Shown here one piece after another: positions 41,838-52,095 of a DNA stretch of 64,000 nt (the first letter of the stretch is position 1; every line of letters starts with the position of its first letter). The notes beneath the pieces were generated by a model, which worked only from the letters and a program-made list of their open reading frames with translations, was not told the DNA's origin and made no database searches. The DNA lies in the NCBI RefSeq assembly GCF_001292625.1, contig NZ_LAJH01000009.1, positions 372,001 through 436,000 of the forward strand, read 5' to 3'. The position numbers were made by a program, and so were the translations under genes. The stretch is from Shimia sp. SK013. GTDB taxonomy: Bacteria > Pseudomonadota > Alphaproteobacteria > Rhodobacterales > Rhodobacteraceae.

Positions 41838-44800
41838 CTATGCCGACGTGGATTTTGCCGCCCTTTTGCGCTTCTTCTCGGTAACCACCTTTTGCGCCAG
41901 ATCACGTGCTATCGCAAAGGCACCTTTGATCTTGTCGCTGTCTTTGGCCCAATCGCGCCGCACCACGATCTTGTTGTCTTTGACCTTGGCCAGCCCTTGC
42001 TGATCGTGAATGAATTCGACCAACCCCGCAGGTGATGCAAACTTGTCATTGTGGAACTGCAAAGTGGCACCCTTTGGCCCCCCATCCAGCTTGGCAATAC
42101 CGGCCTTCTTGCACATCTCCTTGATGCGAACAATCAACAGCAAGGTATTGACCTCTTTCGGCAATTTCCCAAACCGGTCAATCAGTTCGGCGGCGAAACC
42201 CTCCAACTCGACTTTCCCTTGAAGCCCACTCAGACGGCGGTACAGACCCAGACGCACATCCAGATCCGGCACATAGTTTTCTGGGATCAGAACCGGTACA
42301 CCAAGATTGATCTGCGGCGCCCATTGGTCATCCGCTTCTGACAATCCTTCAAGCTCTCCAGCTTTGATCTTGGCAATGGCTTCTTGAAGCATGGATTGAT
42401 AAAGCTCATAGCCCACATCCCGCATCTGCCCTGACTGTTCCTCGCCCAGCAAGTTACCTGCGCCTCGAATGTCAAGGTCTTGAGAAGCAAGGGTAAATCC
42501 GGCTCCCAATGTGTCCAGCGACCCCAATACCCGCAGCCGTTTCTCCGCCGCCGGCGTCAGTTTCACCCGCGGTTTTGTGGTCAAATAGGCATAGGCCCGC
42601 GTCTTGGATCGTCCAACGCGGCCGCGAATTTGATACAACTGCGCCAGACCAAACATATCTGCCCGGTGCACAACCATGGTGTTGGCCGTCGGAATGTCCA
42701 ACCCGCTTTCCACAATTGTCGTGGCCAAAAGCACATCATATTTGCCGTCGTAAAACGCGTTCATCCGGTCATCAAGCTCACCGGCCGCCATCTGGCCGTT
42801 GGCCACAACAAAGCTGACCTCAGGAACATGATCTCGCAAAAACGCTTCAATATCAGGTAGATCAGCCACACGAGGTACAACATAAAACGACTGTCCGCCT
42901 CGATAGTGCTCGCGCAGCAAAGCCTCACGAATTGTGATGGCATCAAATTCGCTCACATAGGTGCGGATCGACAAACGGTCGACCGGTGGCGTTCCAATGA
43001 TCGACAAGTCCCGCACGCCCGACAACGACAGTTGCAATGTGCGTGGGATCGGCGTCGCGGTCAGGGTCAACACATGCACATCACTGCGCATCTGTTTGAG
43101 CCGCTCTTTGTGAGAAACACCAAAGTGTTGCTCTTCATCGATGATCAATAGCCCGAGGGTCTTGAACCGAATGCTTTTCGCCAAAAGCGCATGGGTGCCG
43201 ATCACGATATCCACAGTACCACGGCTCAGACCGTCTCGGGTTTTATCGGCCTCTTTTGCGCCCACAAACCTCGACAGGGATCTGATTTCCAACGGAAATC
43301 CACGAAATCTCTCTGCAAAACTTTTGGTATGTTGCCGGGCCAAAAGCGTGGTTGGTGCGATCACCGCTACTTGTTGACCCGACATCGCCGCAACAAAGGC
43401 CGCGCGCATCGCCACTTCGGTTTTGCCAAAACCAACGTCGCCGCAAATCAACCGATCCATCGGTCGCCCCGACCCAAGATCGCCAATCACATCTTCAATC
43501 GCACGCAGCTGGTCGTCCGTCTCCTGATACGGAAAACGCGCTGAGAACTCTTCCCAGACGTGGTGCTCCGTCTCCAGAACTGGCGCCTTACGCAATTCCC
43601 GCTCCGCTGCTACGCGAATAAGCCGGTCTGCCATTTCGCGGATACGCTCTTTGAGCTTGGCTTTCTTGGCCTGCCAAGCACCGCCACCCAACTTGTCCAA
43701 CAGCCCTTCGTCATGGCCGAATTTCGACAACAACTCTATGTTTTCGACTGGAAGGTAAAGCTTTGATCGTTCGGCATATTCAAGCGTTATGCATTCATGT
43801 GCCGCACCCGCCGCGGTGACCACTTCAAGGCCGGTAAACCGCCCGATCCCGTGGTCCACGTGCACCACCAGATCACCCGGACTGAGGGCCTGGGTTTCGG
43901 TTAGGAAATTCTCGGCCCTACGCTTCTTACGCGGCGCGCGGATCAGGCGATCACCAAGCACATCTTGCTCGGATATCACCGTCATAGCGTCGGATTCGAA
44001 GCCATGCTCCAACGACCATACGGCAAGGAACAATCCGGCTTTACCAATCCTGCTTGAATCGGTCACAGGGATGGTCTCAGCCAGACCTTCGTCCTCGATC
44101 AACCCGCTCAGACGCTCCCGTGCGCCTTCCGAATAGCTCGCAACGACAACGGGACCCATCGCCATTTTTGCACGAATATGGTCACCCAAAACACTGAAAA
44201 GGCTTACGTTTTCCAATTGTCTTTCTGGTGAAAAGTTGCGCCCGATGCGCCCACCTGCATCGATCACGCCCGGTCCGCTTGCCTGCGGCAACGGCTTATA
44301 ATGCAACACCCGCCGTCCGGTCACAATTTCATCCCAAGCAGTCTCATCCAGATACAGCAGTTCCGGTGAAACTGGTTTGTAGACAGTGTCGACGCGGCTT
44401 TTCTGACCCATCGCTATTTTGCGGGTCTCGTACTGATCTACCACCGACTCCCAACGTGAAATTCGGGCCGCATCTGATTGATCGTCCTGCGAAATTGCGG
44501 CATCCGGCAAGTAGTCGAACAAAGTTTCAAGTCGTTCATGAAAGAACGGCAACCAATGCTCGACACCTTGATGCTTGCGCCCTGCACTAACGGCCTCGTA
44601 AAGCGGATCATCAGTGCCTGCCGCGCCAAATTCGATCCGGTAATTTTGCCGGAACCGCGTGATCGCAGCATCATCCAAAATGATCTCGCTGACGGGTGCA
44701 AGCTCGACACGTTCCAGTTTCTCGGTGGTGCGTTGAGTTGCCGGATCAAACCGACGTGCCCCATCAAGAACATCGCCAAAAAGATCCAACCTGACTGGCC

Positions 44801-45311
44801 CGCTGTCACCTGGGGGGAAGATGTCTATGATCCCACCACGGACAGCATAATCGCCCGGCTCCATCACCGTAGGTGCTTGCGTAAATCCCATACGTACAAG
44901 GAAGTTGCGAAGCGCGCCTTCGTCGATCCGTCCATCAACTTGCGCCTTGAACGCCGCCTCTTTCAACAATTCCCGCGCCGGAACCCGCTGGGTCGCCGCG
45001 TTCAGGGTTGTCAGCAAAACAAACTGCGACGGCATGTCGTGCACCAACGCCGCTAACGTCGCCATGCGCGTGGCTGAAATATCCGCATTGGGCGACACCC
45101 GGTCATAGGGAAGACAATCCCAACCGGGAAAGGCTATCACCGGCATATCAGGTTGAAAGAACGCAAGCCCCGCCTGCATGGCCGCCAACCGCTTGTCGTC
45201 GCGGGCCACGTGAATCACCGGCCGGCCAGAGCTCGCAATCTCTTGCAAAATCAGCTTGGCGTCATAGCCTTCGGGCGCACCGCCCACCAGAATGTGTTGC
45301 GCATCACGCAT
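41838..45311 (-). CDS. mfd: Transcription-repair coupling factor Mfd
   Basis: An 1157-residue SF2 translocase that removes stalled RNA polymerase and recruits UvrA. The N-terminal UvrB-homology region (GWDCLPYDRVSPN, MEPGDYAVRGGIIDIFPPG), the RNAP-interacting domain (GDLVVHVDHGIGRF, ECITLEYA), the translocase motifs (Walker A CGDVGFGKTEVAMRAAF, motif II IIDEEQHFGV, motif III TLTATPIPRTL, motif VI QIRGRVGRS) and the C-terminal TRCF domain are all in order. Full length for the family. No strong Shine-Dalgarno is visible. A 174-residue membrane protein gene lies just upstream on the same strand. Confidence 0.97.
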   Translation of the reverse strand: MRDAQHILVGGAPEGYDAKLILQEIASSGRPVIHVARDDKRLAAMQAGLAFFQPDMPVIAFPGWDCLPYDRVSPNADISATRMATLAALVHDMPSQFVLLTTLNAATQRVPARELLKEAAFKAQVDGRIDEGALRNFLVRMGFTQAPTVMEPGDYAVRGGIIDIFPPGDSGPVRLDLFGDVLDGARRFDPATQRTTEKLERVELAPVSEIILDDAAITRFRQNYRIEFGAAGTDDPLYEAVSAGRKHQGVEHWLPFFHERLETLFDYLPDAAISQDDQSDAARISRWESVVDQYETRKIAMGQKSRVDTVYKPVSPELLYLDETAWDEIVTGRRVLHYKPLPQASGPGVIDAGGRIGRNFSPERQLENVSLFSVLGDHIRAKMAMGPVVVASYSEGARERLSGLIEDEGLAETIPVTDSSRIGKAGLFLAVWSLEHGFESDAMTVISEQDVLGDRLIRAPRKKRRAENFLTETQALSPGDLVVHVDHGIGRFTGLEVVTAAGAAHECITLEYAERSKLYLPVENIELLSKFGHDEGLLDKLGGGAWQAKKAKLKERIREMADRLIRVAAERELRKAPVLETEHHVWEEFSARFPYQETDDQLRAIEDVIGDLGSGRPMDRLICGDVGFGKTEVAMRAAFVAAMSGQQVAVIAPTTLLARQHTKSFAERFRGFPLEIRSLSRFVGAKEADKTRDGLSRGTVDIVIGTHALLAKSIRFKTLGLLIIDEEQHFGVSHKERLKQMRSDVHVLTLTATPIPRTLQLSLSGVRDLSIIGTPPVDRLSIRTYVSEFDAITIREALLREHYRGGQSFYVVPRVADLPDIEAFLRDHVPEVSFVVANGQMAAGELDDRMNAFYDGKYDVLLATTIVESGLDIPTANTMVVHRADMFGLAQLYQIRGRVGRSKTRAYAYLTTKPRVKLTPAAEKRLRVLGSLDTLGAGFTLASQDLDIRGAGNLLGEEQSGQMRDVGYELYQSMLQEAIAKIKAGELEGLSEADDQWAPQINLGVPVLIPENYVPDLDVRLGLYRRLSGLQGKVELEGFAAELIDRFGKLPKEVNTLLLIVRIKEMCKKAGIAKLDGGPKGATLQFHNDKFASPAGLVEFIHDQQGLAKVKDNKIVVRRDWAKDSDKIKGAFAIARDLAQKVVTEKKRKRAAKSTSA

Positions 45312-45344
45312 GGTCTGTTCATCCAGTCATGGCCGCGCCGGGCG

Positions 45345-45869
45345 TTAGCCCAGCGGAGAAATCTGAAAGTTCTGATACATGCCCCAAAGAGAGGTCACAA
45401 ATATCGAAAGCATCCCAACAAGTTGCACCCAGAATCTGTGGCGCCCCAGTCGCCGCCACAAATCTTCGCCTTCACTCTCCTCAGCCTGCACCCTGCGTGC
45501 AGTGCGAACGCTCATGGCACCCACCAAAGTCATCGGCCCCATCAACAAAAACACCGCCTGAGCAAATTCTACACTGTAGAAAAAACCGAGACCGATCAGC
45601 GAGGTATGAACAAAAAACGCGAGTAGTATCAACCATATGCCGGACACATCCGCGATATGAAGAATGCGGTTGGTGTTGATACGGACCAGATCGTGAAGGT
45701 CCACCACAGACTGCCCCCCTACGCGGCGGGCGCGCAAAACGGTGTCCCAAGGCACACCCAACACCCAGTGGCTGGCGGATGACCAAGCCACGGCCAAGGC
45801 GATCCAATACCAAAGGTTGGAGAAGCTGCGCATGTCGATGAGTTCGAAAATTGTCTGGCTCAGGTCCAA
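45345..45869 (-). CDS. Conserved alphaproteobacterial membrane protein of unknown function
   Basis: A 174-residue protein with four hydrophobic segments at about residues 18-38, 73-90, 96-116 and 146-163. The N-terminus FELIDMRSFSNLWYWIALA and the EESEGEDLWRRLGRHRFW loop are distinctive, and I associate them with a family conserved in Rhodobacteraceae, sometimes loosely annotated as a SufBCD-complex component; I do not trust that label. A TTG start at 45869 is preceded by AGG; the Met at residue 13 is an alternative. It precedes mfd by 33 bases on the same strand and diverges from hemB. Confidence 0.65.
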   Translation of the reverse strand: MDLSQTIFELIDMRSFSNLWYWIALAVAWSSASHWVLGVPWDTVLRARRVGGQSVVDLHDLVRINTNRILHIADVSGIWLILLAFFVHTSLIGLGFFYSVEFAQAVFLLMGPMTLVGAMSVRTARRVQAEESEGEDLWRRLGRHRFWVQLVGMLSIFVTSLWGMYQNFQISPLG

Positions 45870-45963
45870 GATATGTCTGCCTGTAAAGATTTCTAACCGA
45901 CATACCGCGCTGCGCCGGCAATTCCTAGCCCTTGAGGTGCGCGAATTTACGTGGCACCTCTGA

Positions 45964-46989
<1,026 letters not shown>

Positions 46990-47110
46990 CATGTCGACGC
47001 TGTCGCATAGGGTGACAGAACCGCTATAATTGCGTATAGTAATGCCAAACCGGAAAAACCGGCGGTAGAAGCAGTAAAAACAAGATACAAACCACATACG
47101 GGCAAATGAC

Positions 47111-47671
47111 ATGAACAACATGACACGGCGCGGCTTCGCGCTCAGCGGAATGGCAGCGGCGGGCATGACCGCTGCATGCGGCAACGGAGTAGGCTCCAAC
47201 GGCGCCAACGAAATCGACGCACGAGTCGATGCAACGTTGAATTTTCTCTACTCCGAATACCCAAACACAACCGACCTGCGAGACAAGGCCACCGGTATTC
47301 TGGTGATGCCGGTGATCACCGAGGCGGGCTTTGGTTTTGGCGCCGGCTATGGGCGCGGCGCGCTGCGTATCAACAACACGACGGTAGACTATTATTCCGC
47401 CACCAAAGGCAGCTTTGGCCTCCAGATTGGCGCGCAACAGCACGCGCACGTCTTGTTCTTCATGACCGAAGGTGCCCTTTCGGAATTCCGCCGTTCCAGC
47501 GGCTGGGCCGCCGGCGCCGGAATGGAATATGTTGTCGCCAACGAGGCGGGCAATATGAGCGCAGAAACCACAAACCTGTTGGCTCCGGTCATCGCTGTGA
47601 TTTTTGCCCAGGCCGGGCTCAAAGTTGGCGCAACACTTGAAGGCGTCAAATACTCGCGCATCATCCCCTAA
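47111..47671 (+). CDS. SYLF/YSC84-domain lipoprotein
   Basis: A 186-residue exported protein. The N-terminus reads TRRGFALSGMAAAGMTAAC: a twin-Arg-like motif followed by a lipobox with Cys23, so it is probably a lipoprotein exported by Tat or Sec. The rest is a SYLF domain (PF04366): KATGILVMPVITEAGFGFG, GRGALRINN, VDYYSATKGSFGLQIGAQ, HVLFFMTEGALSEF and VFAQAGLKVGATLEG-like C-terminal strands. In eukaryotes this fold binds phosphoinositides; in bacteria its role is unknown, perhaps in the envelope. It follows hemB by 121 bases. Confidence 0.85.
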   Translation: MNNMTRRGFALSGMAAAGMTAACGNGVGSNGANEIDARVDATLNFLYSEYPNTTDLRDKATGILVMPVITEAGFGFGAGYGRGALRINNTTVDYYSATKGSFGLQIGAQQHAHVLFFMTEGALSEFRRSSGWAAGAGMEYVVANEAGNMSAETTNLLAPVIAVIFAQAGLKVGATLEGVKYSRIIP

Positions 47672-47678
47672 CCCGCGA

Positions 47679-48482
47679 ATGCGGTGTTTGCCGGATATCA
47701 TCTACACCGAGCGCCACGGGGTCCCGTTGGCGCTCGATCTGTTTTTGCCCGACGGTCCTGCGTCAGGCACCGTTATCCACGCTCATGGAGGTGGCTTTTT
47801 CAAGGGTGGTCGTAAAGGCGAACGCACCACCCGTTTTGCGGAGATGCTTACGGCCGAAGGGCTGGCGATGGCCGCCGTATCCTATCGGCTTGGCACGCCG
47901 CCACAGTCCTTGTCAGAAGAGACGCGATTGGCGGTCAAAACCAACAAGCACCGTTCAAAACGCAGTGGCGTGAAACTAGCGGACAGGCTTATGGGCAGCG
48001 CCTTTGAGGCAGCACGCCAAGACCTTGGCGCCGCACAATCCTACTTGACGTTTCATCGACAAGCCCATGACATAAAACCAGAAAAGACAGCCGTACTCGG
48101 GATCTCGGCGGGTGGAATTGCCGGACTGGCGGCCGCGCACCCAGCAGAAAACTTAAAAACCAACTGCCGTCCTGACGCCGTTGTCGGGCTTGGTTCCGCC
48201 TTGGTGCACCCCTGGGCGCTGGATCCGAATGGACCACCCAGTATGATGATCCACAGCCACTATGATCGGGTGGTTTCACCTGAAAACGCGCGGCTTGCAG
48301 ATCGGGCTGCCAAAGATGCAAACGCGCCACTCGCGGTTCACATCTGCGCACGAAAAGGCCACAACGCTCCGGCGCAAGCCTTGTTAGAAGATGACGCCCC
48401 GGATGGGACGCCATATTGGTCGCTGATGATGCAACTTTTCCGCAGCGCCGGATTGCTTAACCCATCGCGCGCAGGCGTTTGA
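47679..48482 (+). CDS. Alpha/beta hydrolase (esterase/lipase-like)
   Basis: A 267-residue hydrolase of the hormone-sensitive-lipase-like class. The oxyanion motif HAHGGGFFKGG, the nucleophile elbow LGISAGGIAG, the acid in SHYDRVVSPENA and the His in GHNAPAQ form a full catalytic set. The frame is open back to 47604 within the SYLF gene; ATG 47679 (MRCLPDIIYTERHG) lies seven bases after that stop and is the likely start, without a clear Shine-Dalgarno, so re-initiation from the upstream gene is possible. The 3' end overlaps the convergent dehydrogenase gene by 26 bases. Confidence 0.82.
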   Translation: MRCLPDIIYTERHGVPLALDLFLPDGPASGTVIHAHGGGFFKGGRKGERTTRFAEMLTAEGLAMAAVSYRLGTPPQSLSEETRLAVKTNKHRSKRSGVKLADRLMGSAFEAARQDLGAAQSYLTFHRQAHDIKPEKTAVLGISAGGIAGLAAAHPAENLKTNCRPDAVVGLGSALVHPWALDPNGPPSMMIHSHYDRVVSPENARLADRAAKDANAPLAVHICARKGHNAPAQALLEDDAPDGTPYWSLMMQLFRSAGLLNPSRAGV

Positions 48483-49329
48483 TCAAGCTCGAGGTGTCCC
48501 AACGCCCGCCGCCAAGTTTTTGCACATCTTTGTAAAACTGATCGACCAAAGCCGTCACCGGAAGCGAAGCTCCAACCTCGTCAGCCGTATCCAGACAAAT
48601 GCCCAAATCTTTGCGCATCCAATCGACGGCAAATCCGTGTTCGAACTCGTCATCGATCATGGTCTCATAGCGGTTCGCCATTTGCCAGCTACCAGCCGCA
48701 CCGCCTGCGATCACATCAACGACCGCACGTCCGTCCAGTCCTGCCTTTTCGGCAAAATGAAGACCCTCGCTAAGGCCCTGAACCAATCCAGCAATACAAA
48801 TCTGATTGACCATTTTGGTCAACTGCCCTGCGCCGCTTTCTCCCAATCGCTTGATAGAGCGACCGTAAGCCTGCATGAGCGGCTCTGCTGCATCGAAGGT
48901 TTGCTGATCTCCGCCGCACATAATCGACAGAACGCCATTCTCCGCCCCGGCTTGACCGCCAGAAACCGGTCCGTCGACAAAGGAAATTCCGCGCGTCTTG
49001 GCCTCTGTGTAAAGCTCGGCGGTCACTTTTGCGGACACCGTTGTGTGGTCCACAAAAATCGTGTCCTCAGACATACCTGAAAACGCGCCAGAATCTCCTA
49101 CGCAAACCTGCCGCAAATCGTCATCGTTACCAACGCAGCACATTACAAAATCCGCACCCGCAACGGCGTCTTGAGGCGTGGCGCCGAACCGCCCGCCATT
49201 TTCCTTCGCCCAGGCCTCTGCCTTGGCGGTGGTGCGGTTGAACACACACACATCATGGCCTGCTTTTGCAAGGTGTCCGGCCATCGGATACCCCATTACG
49301 CCCAGACCCAAAAAGGCAACTTTCGCCAT
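48457..49329 (-). CDS. NAD(P)-dependent beta-hydroxyacid dehydrogenase (3-hydroxyisobutyrate / tartronate semialdehyde reductase family)
   Basis: A 290-residue enzyme with an N-terminal Rossmann domain (FLGLGVMGYPMAGHLAKAG) whose NRTTAK after strand 2 favours NADP(H). The substrate block FVDGPVSGGQAGAENG and the catalytic Lys in GAGQLTKMVNQICI are characteristic of 3-hydroxyisobutyrate dehydrogenase relatives. It may reduce succinic, tartronate or methylmalonate semialdehyde; the specific substrate is uncertain. GAGGGG precedes the ATG. Confidence 0.88.
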   Translation of the reverse strand: MAKVAFLGLGVMGYPMAGHLAKAGHDVCVFNRTTAKAEAWAKENGGRFGATPQDAVAGADFVMCCVGNDDDLRQVCVGDSGAFSGMSEDTIFVDHTTVSAKVTAELYTEAKTRGISFVDGPVSGGQAGAENGVLSIMCGGDQQTFDAAEPLMQAYGRSIKRLGESGAGQLTKMVNQICIAGLVQGLSEGLHFAEKAGLDGRAVVDVIAGGAAGSWQMANRYETMIDDEFEHGFAVDWMRKDLGICLDTADEVGASLPVTALVDQFYKDVQKLGGGRWDTSSLIKRLRAMG

Positions 49330-49411
49330 CTACTTTCCCCTCAACTTCAATCAGCGTATTACTTGTCTCGCCTGACTGGCAAAATGGCAAGGAATTATCC
49401 GGGACACCTTT

Positions 49412-51880
49412 ATGACGCTCTTGTTTCAATGGCTTTTGCGCATCGCCAGTGCACTTGTGATTCTGAGCGTGTGCGCTGTGACAATGGCCTACTATTTGGC
49501 CTCCCGATCCCTACCGACATACGACAAGCTTCTGCAAACCTCCGCCGTAAGCGCGCCCATCGAGATCGTGCGCGACAATGCCAATGTCCCGCATATCTTT
49601 GGCGAAACCGATCAGGACGTTTTTTTCGCGCTCGGCTATGCCCACGCTCAGGACCGTTTGTGGCAAATGATCATGTTGCGGCGCACGGTGCAAGGTCGCC
49701 TGTCCGAAGCACTTGGCAACCAAACGCTTGAAACTGACACGCTCATGCGCCGTCTGGATCTCGCAGGTCACGCACGCGCCTCGGTTGCAGTTCAAACCCC
49801 GGAAACGCTGACCGCGCTCAAGGCCTACGCCAACGGCGTCAACACCCGCATCGACGAGATCAACCTGAACGCGCTTGGCCGCGGTGCGCCTGAACTCTTC
49901 ATTTTTCCTCAGTCCATTTCCCCTTGGGTACCCGCGGATTCCATCGGCGTCCAGAAACTGATGGCGCTGCAAATGACAGGACATCTTGAACACGAAGTTA
50001 TCCGTGCGCGCCTGTCGCTGACATTGTCTGATCCCAAACGCATTGACGACATTCTTCCGTTGGCGCCGGGAACCGGCATCGCCGCCCTGCCCGAGTACGC
50101 CGCTCTTATGCCAGAGATGCCGCGCTATGCGGCACTGCCACCTAAAGCGTCCGCACCGCTCTCGCCCTTTCCGCAGTATGGACTGGCTGGCGCCTCTAAT
50201 GCATGGGCAGCGGCCACCACGCGGAGCGCGTCCGGCGGCACCCTTTTGGCCAACGATCCCCATCTCGGCCTGTCGGCGCCGGCAATTTGGTATCTTGCAC
50301 GGCTTGAATTGGAAACAGGCGGCGTGATCGGTGGCACAATTCCAGGAATCCCTGCGGTCCTAACCGGACGGGGCGACGATCTTGGCTGGGGGCTGACGGC
50401 CGCGCATGCCGACGATCAGGACCTGTTTATCGAGGAACTCAACCCGGACAATTCCGAAGAATACCGCACACCGACAGGCTTCAAGCGGTTCCGAACCCGC
50501 AAGTCTATCATCAGTATCAAGGACTCCGCGCCAGTGACGATCACACTGCGTTGGACCGACAATGGCCCGGTTTTGCCCGGCGCTCTTTATGACATCGTAA
50601 GCGTCACACCACCCGGACATGTTGCCTCTCTGGCTTGGACGGCGCTTAGCGACACCGACACATCAATGAGCGCCGTCATTGGATTGATGCGCTCCAGAAA
50701 CATCGCTCAAGCGATAACTGTTTCGGAGGCGCACGTTGCACCTGTCCTGAATCTGACGTTAGCGGACAAAGAAAACATCGCCCTCAAAGTCATCGGAAAA
50801 CTGCCTCGCCGCGCCACCGATCATCAATCTCAAGGCCGCATGCCAAGCCTTGGCTGGCGCAGTGAAAACCGTTGGCAAGGCGCCTTCCCGTTCACAACAA
50901 ATCCGGGGTTTGTGGCACCTGTCGGCGGCATCGTCGGCAACACCAACAACAAGGTCGTCGACCGTCCGTTTCCACTTCACATGTCCTATGTTTGGGGCGA
51001 TAGCCAACGGGTGGAGCGTTGGAAAAGCCTGATGCAGGCCCGCGAAGTGCACACCCGAGACAGCTTTGTCGAAGCCCAGCTTGATACCGTATCGTTCACC
51101 GCCCGCGCCTTGTTGCCATTGGTCGGCGCCGATCTGTGGTTCACCGGCGAGGCTGCAGCCAAAGGCACGCGCGAACACCAGCGCCAGCGCGCCTTGACGC
51201 TTTTGTCAGAATGGAACGGCGAGATGAACGAACACTTGCCTGAACCGCTGATTTTTGCCGCGTGGATGCGGGCCCTTCAGGATCGCTTGATACGTGACGA
51301 CATAGGAACGCTTGCCGATGTGTTTACCCACGTGGATCCGGTCTTTATCGAGCGGGTTTTTCGCAATGTCGATGGCGCGGCCGAATGGTGCAATGTGCGC
51401 CAAAGTGCCCCCGAAGAAACCTGCGCCGACATGGCGCGGCTTGCTCTGGATGACGCGCTGATTACAATCGAAGAACGTTATGGGCGCCAGATTGAAAGCC
51501 TACGATGGGGCGACGTGCATCAGGCGACCCACGACCACCCGGTGCTCGGCAACGTGCCGGTGCTGCGCTACTTTGTGAACATCCGCCAATCCACCTCTGG
51601 CGGCGACAACACCCTGCAACGTGGATTAACAAGCGGCAAAGGCGAGCGCCCGTTCCAAAACGTACATGCCGCCGGATATCGCGGTGTCTATGACTTTGCT
51701 GATCCGGACAGCTCAATTTTCATTATTTCGACAGGTCAGTCCGGGCATTTTCTGTCACGTTTTTATGATGATATGGCGCAACTCTGGCGGCGTGGCGAAT
51801 ATATCCCGATGTCACTGGACGAAGATCTCGCCCGCGCCGCAGCTGTCGGAGTGACCACTCTTACGCCTTCACTGCCATAG
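49412..51880 (+). CDS. Penicillin acylase family protein (Ntn hydrolase)
   Basis: An 822-residue Ntn hydrolase precursor. A hydrophobic segment near residues 7-28 is a signal or anchor for the periplasm. The alpha chain starts VRDNANVPHIFGETDQDVFFALGYAHAQDRLWQM. The beta chain should begin at Ser262 in GASNAWAAA after autoproteolysis, followed by NDPHLGLSAPAIWYLARL. Later conserved blocks include GNTNNKVVDRPFP and RWGDVHQATHDHPVLG. Family members hydrolyse penicillins, N-acyl homoserine lactones or other amides. The role here could be quorum quenching or amide catabolism; not determinable. Confidence 0.88.
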   Translation: MTLLFQWLLRIASALVILSVCAVTMAYYLASRSLPTYDKLLQTSAVSAPIEIVRDNANVPHIFGETDQDVFFALGYAHAQDRLWQMIMLRRTVQGRLSEALGNQTLETDTLMRRLDLAGHARASVAVQTPETLTALKAYANGVNTRIDEINLNALGRGAPELFIFPQSISPWVPADSIGVQKLMALQMTGHLEHEVIRARLSLTLSDPKRIDDILPLAPGTGIAALPEYAALMPEMPRYAALPPKASAPLSPFPQYGLAGASNAWAAATTRSASGGTLLANDPHLGLSAPAIWYLARLELETGGVIGGTIPGIPAVLTGRGDDLGWGLTAAHADDQDLFIEELNPDNSEEYRTPTGFKRFRTRKSIISIKDSAPVTITLRWTDNGPVLPGALYDIVSVTPPGHVASLAWTALSDTDTSMSAVIGLMRSRNIAQAITVSEAHVAPVLNLTLADKENIALKVIGKLPRRATDHQSQGRMPSLGWRSENRWQGAFPFTTNPGFVAPVGGIVGNTNNKVVDRPFPLHMSYVWGDSQRVERWKSLMQAREVHTRDSFVEAQLDTVSFTARALLPLVGADLWFTGEAAAKGTREHQRQRALTLLSEWNGEMNEHLPEPLIFAAWMRALQDRLIRDDIGTLADVFTHVDPVFIERVFRNVDGAAEWCNVRQSAPEETCADMARLALDDALITIEERYGRQIESLRWGDVHQATHDHPVLGNVPVLRYFVNIRQSTSGGDNTLQRGLTSGKGERPFQNVHAAGYRGVYDFADPDSSIFIISTGQSGHFLSRFYDDMAQLWRRGEYIPMSLDEDLARAAAVGVTTLTPSLP

Positions 51881-52095
51881 CAACCAAACCTGTCAACGGG
51901 CCGTCGTAAGAATGCAGAGAACCAGATCTGTGTTTTCTTGCTCGGTGCGGAGTCTGTAATTTAAGCCCCGGCCTCGCTCGCGCGTGATTGGATACTTCAG
52001 TTTGGCCTTAACAACTTGGCCAATGCTCAGTCTTTCTTTGACAATCATTCCCGCTGCGACATTCGCGTTTCGGCGGTCCGTGTGGCAAACAAGAA
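51881..52095. other. Intergenic region between penicillin acylase and hflX
   Basis: No confident gene. A short minus-strand frame (ATG 52048 to 51893, about 50 codons) is preceded by GCGGGA, but I find no family resemblance. No terminator with a U-run is evident for either convergent gene. Confidence 0.35.
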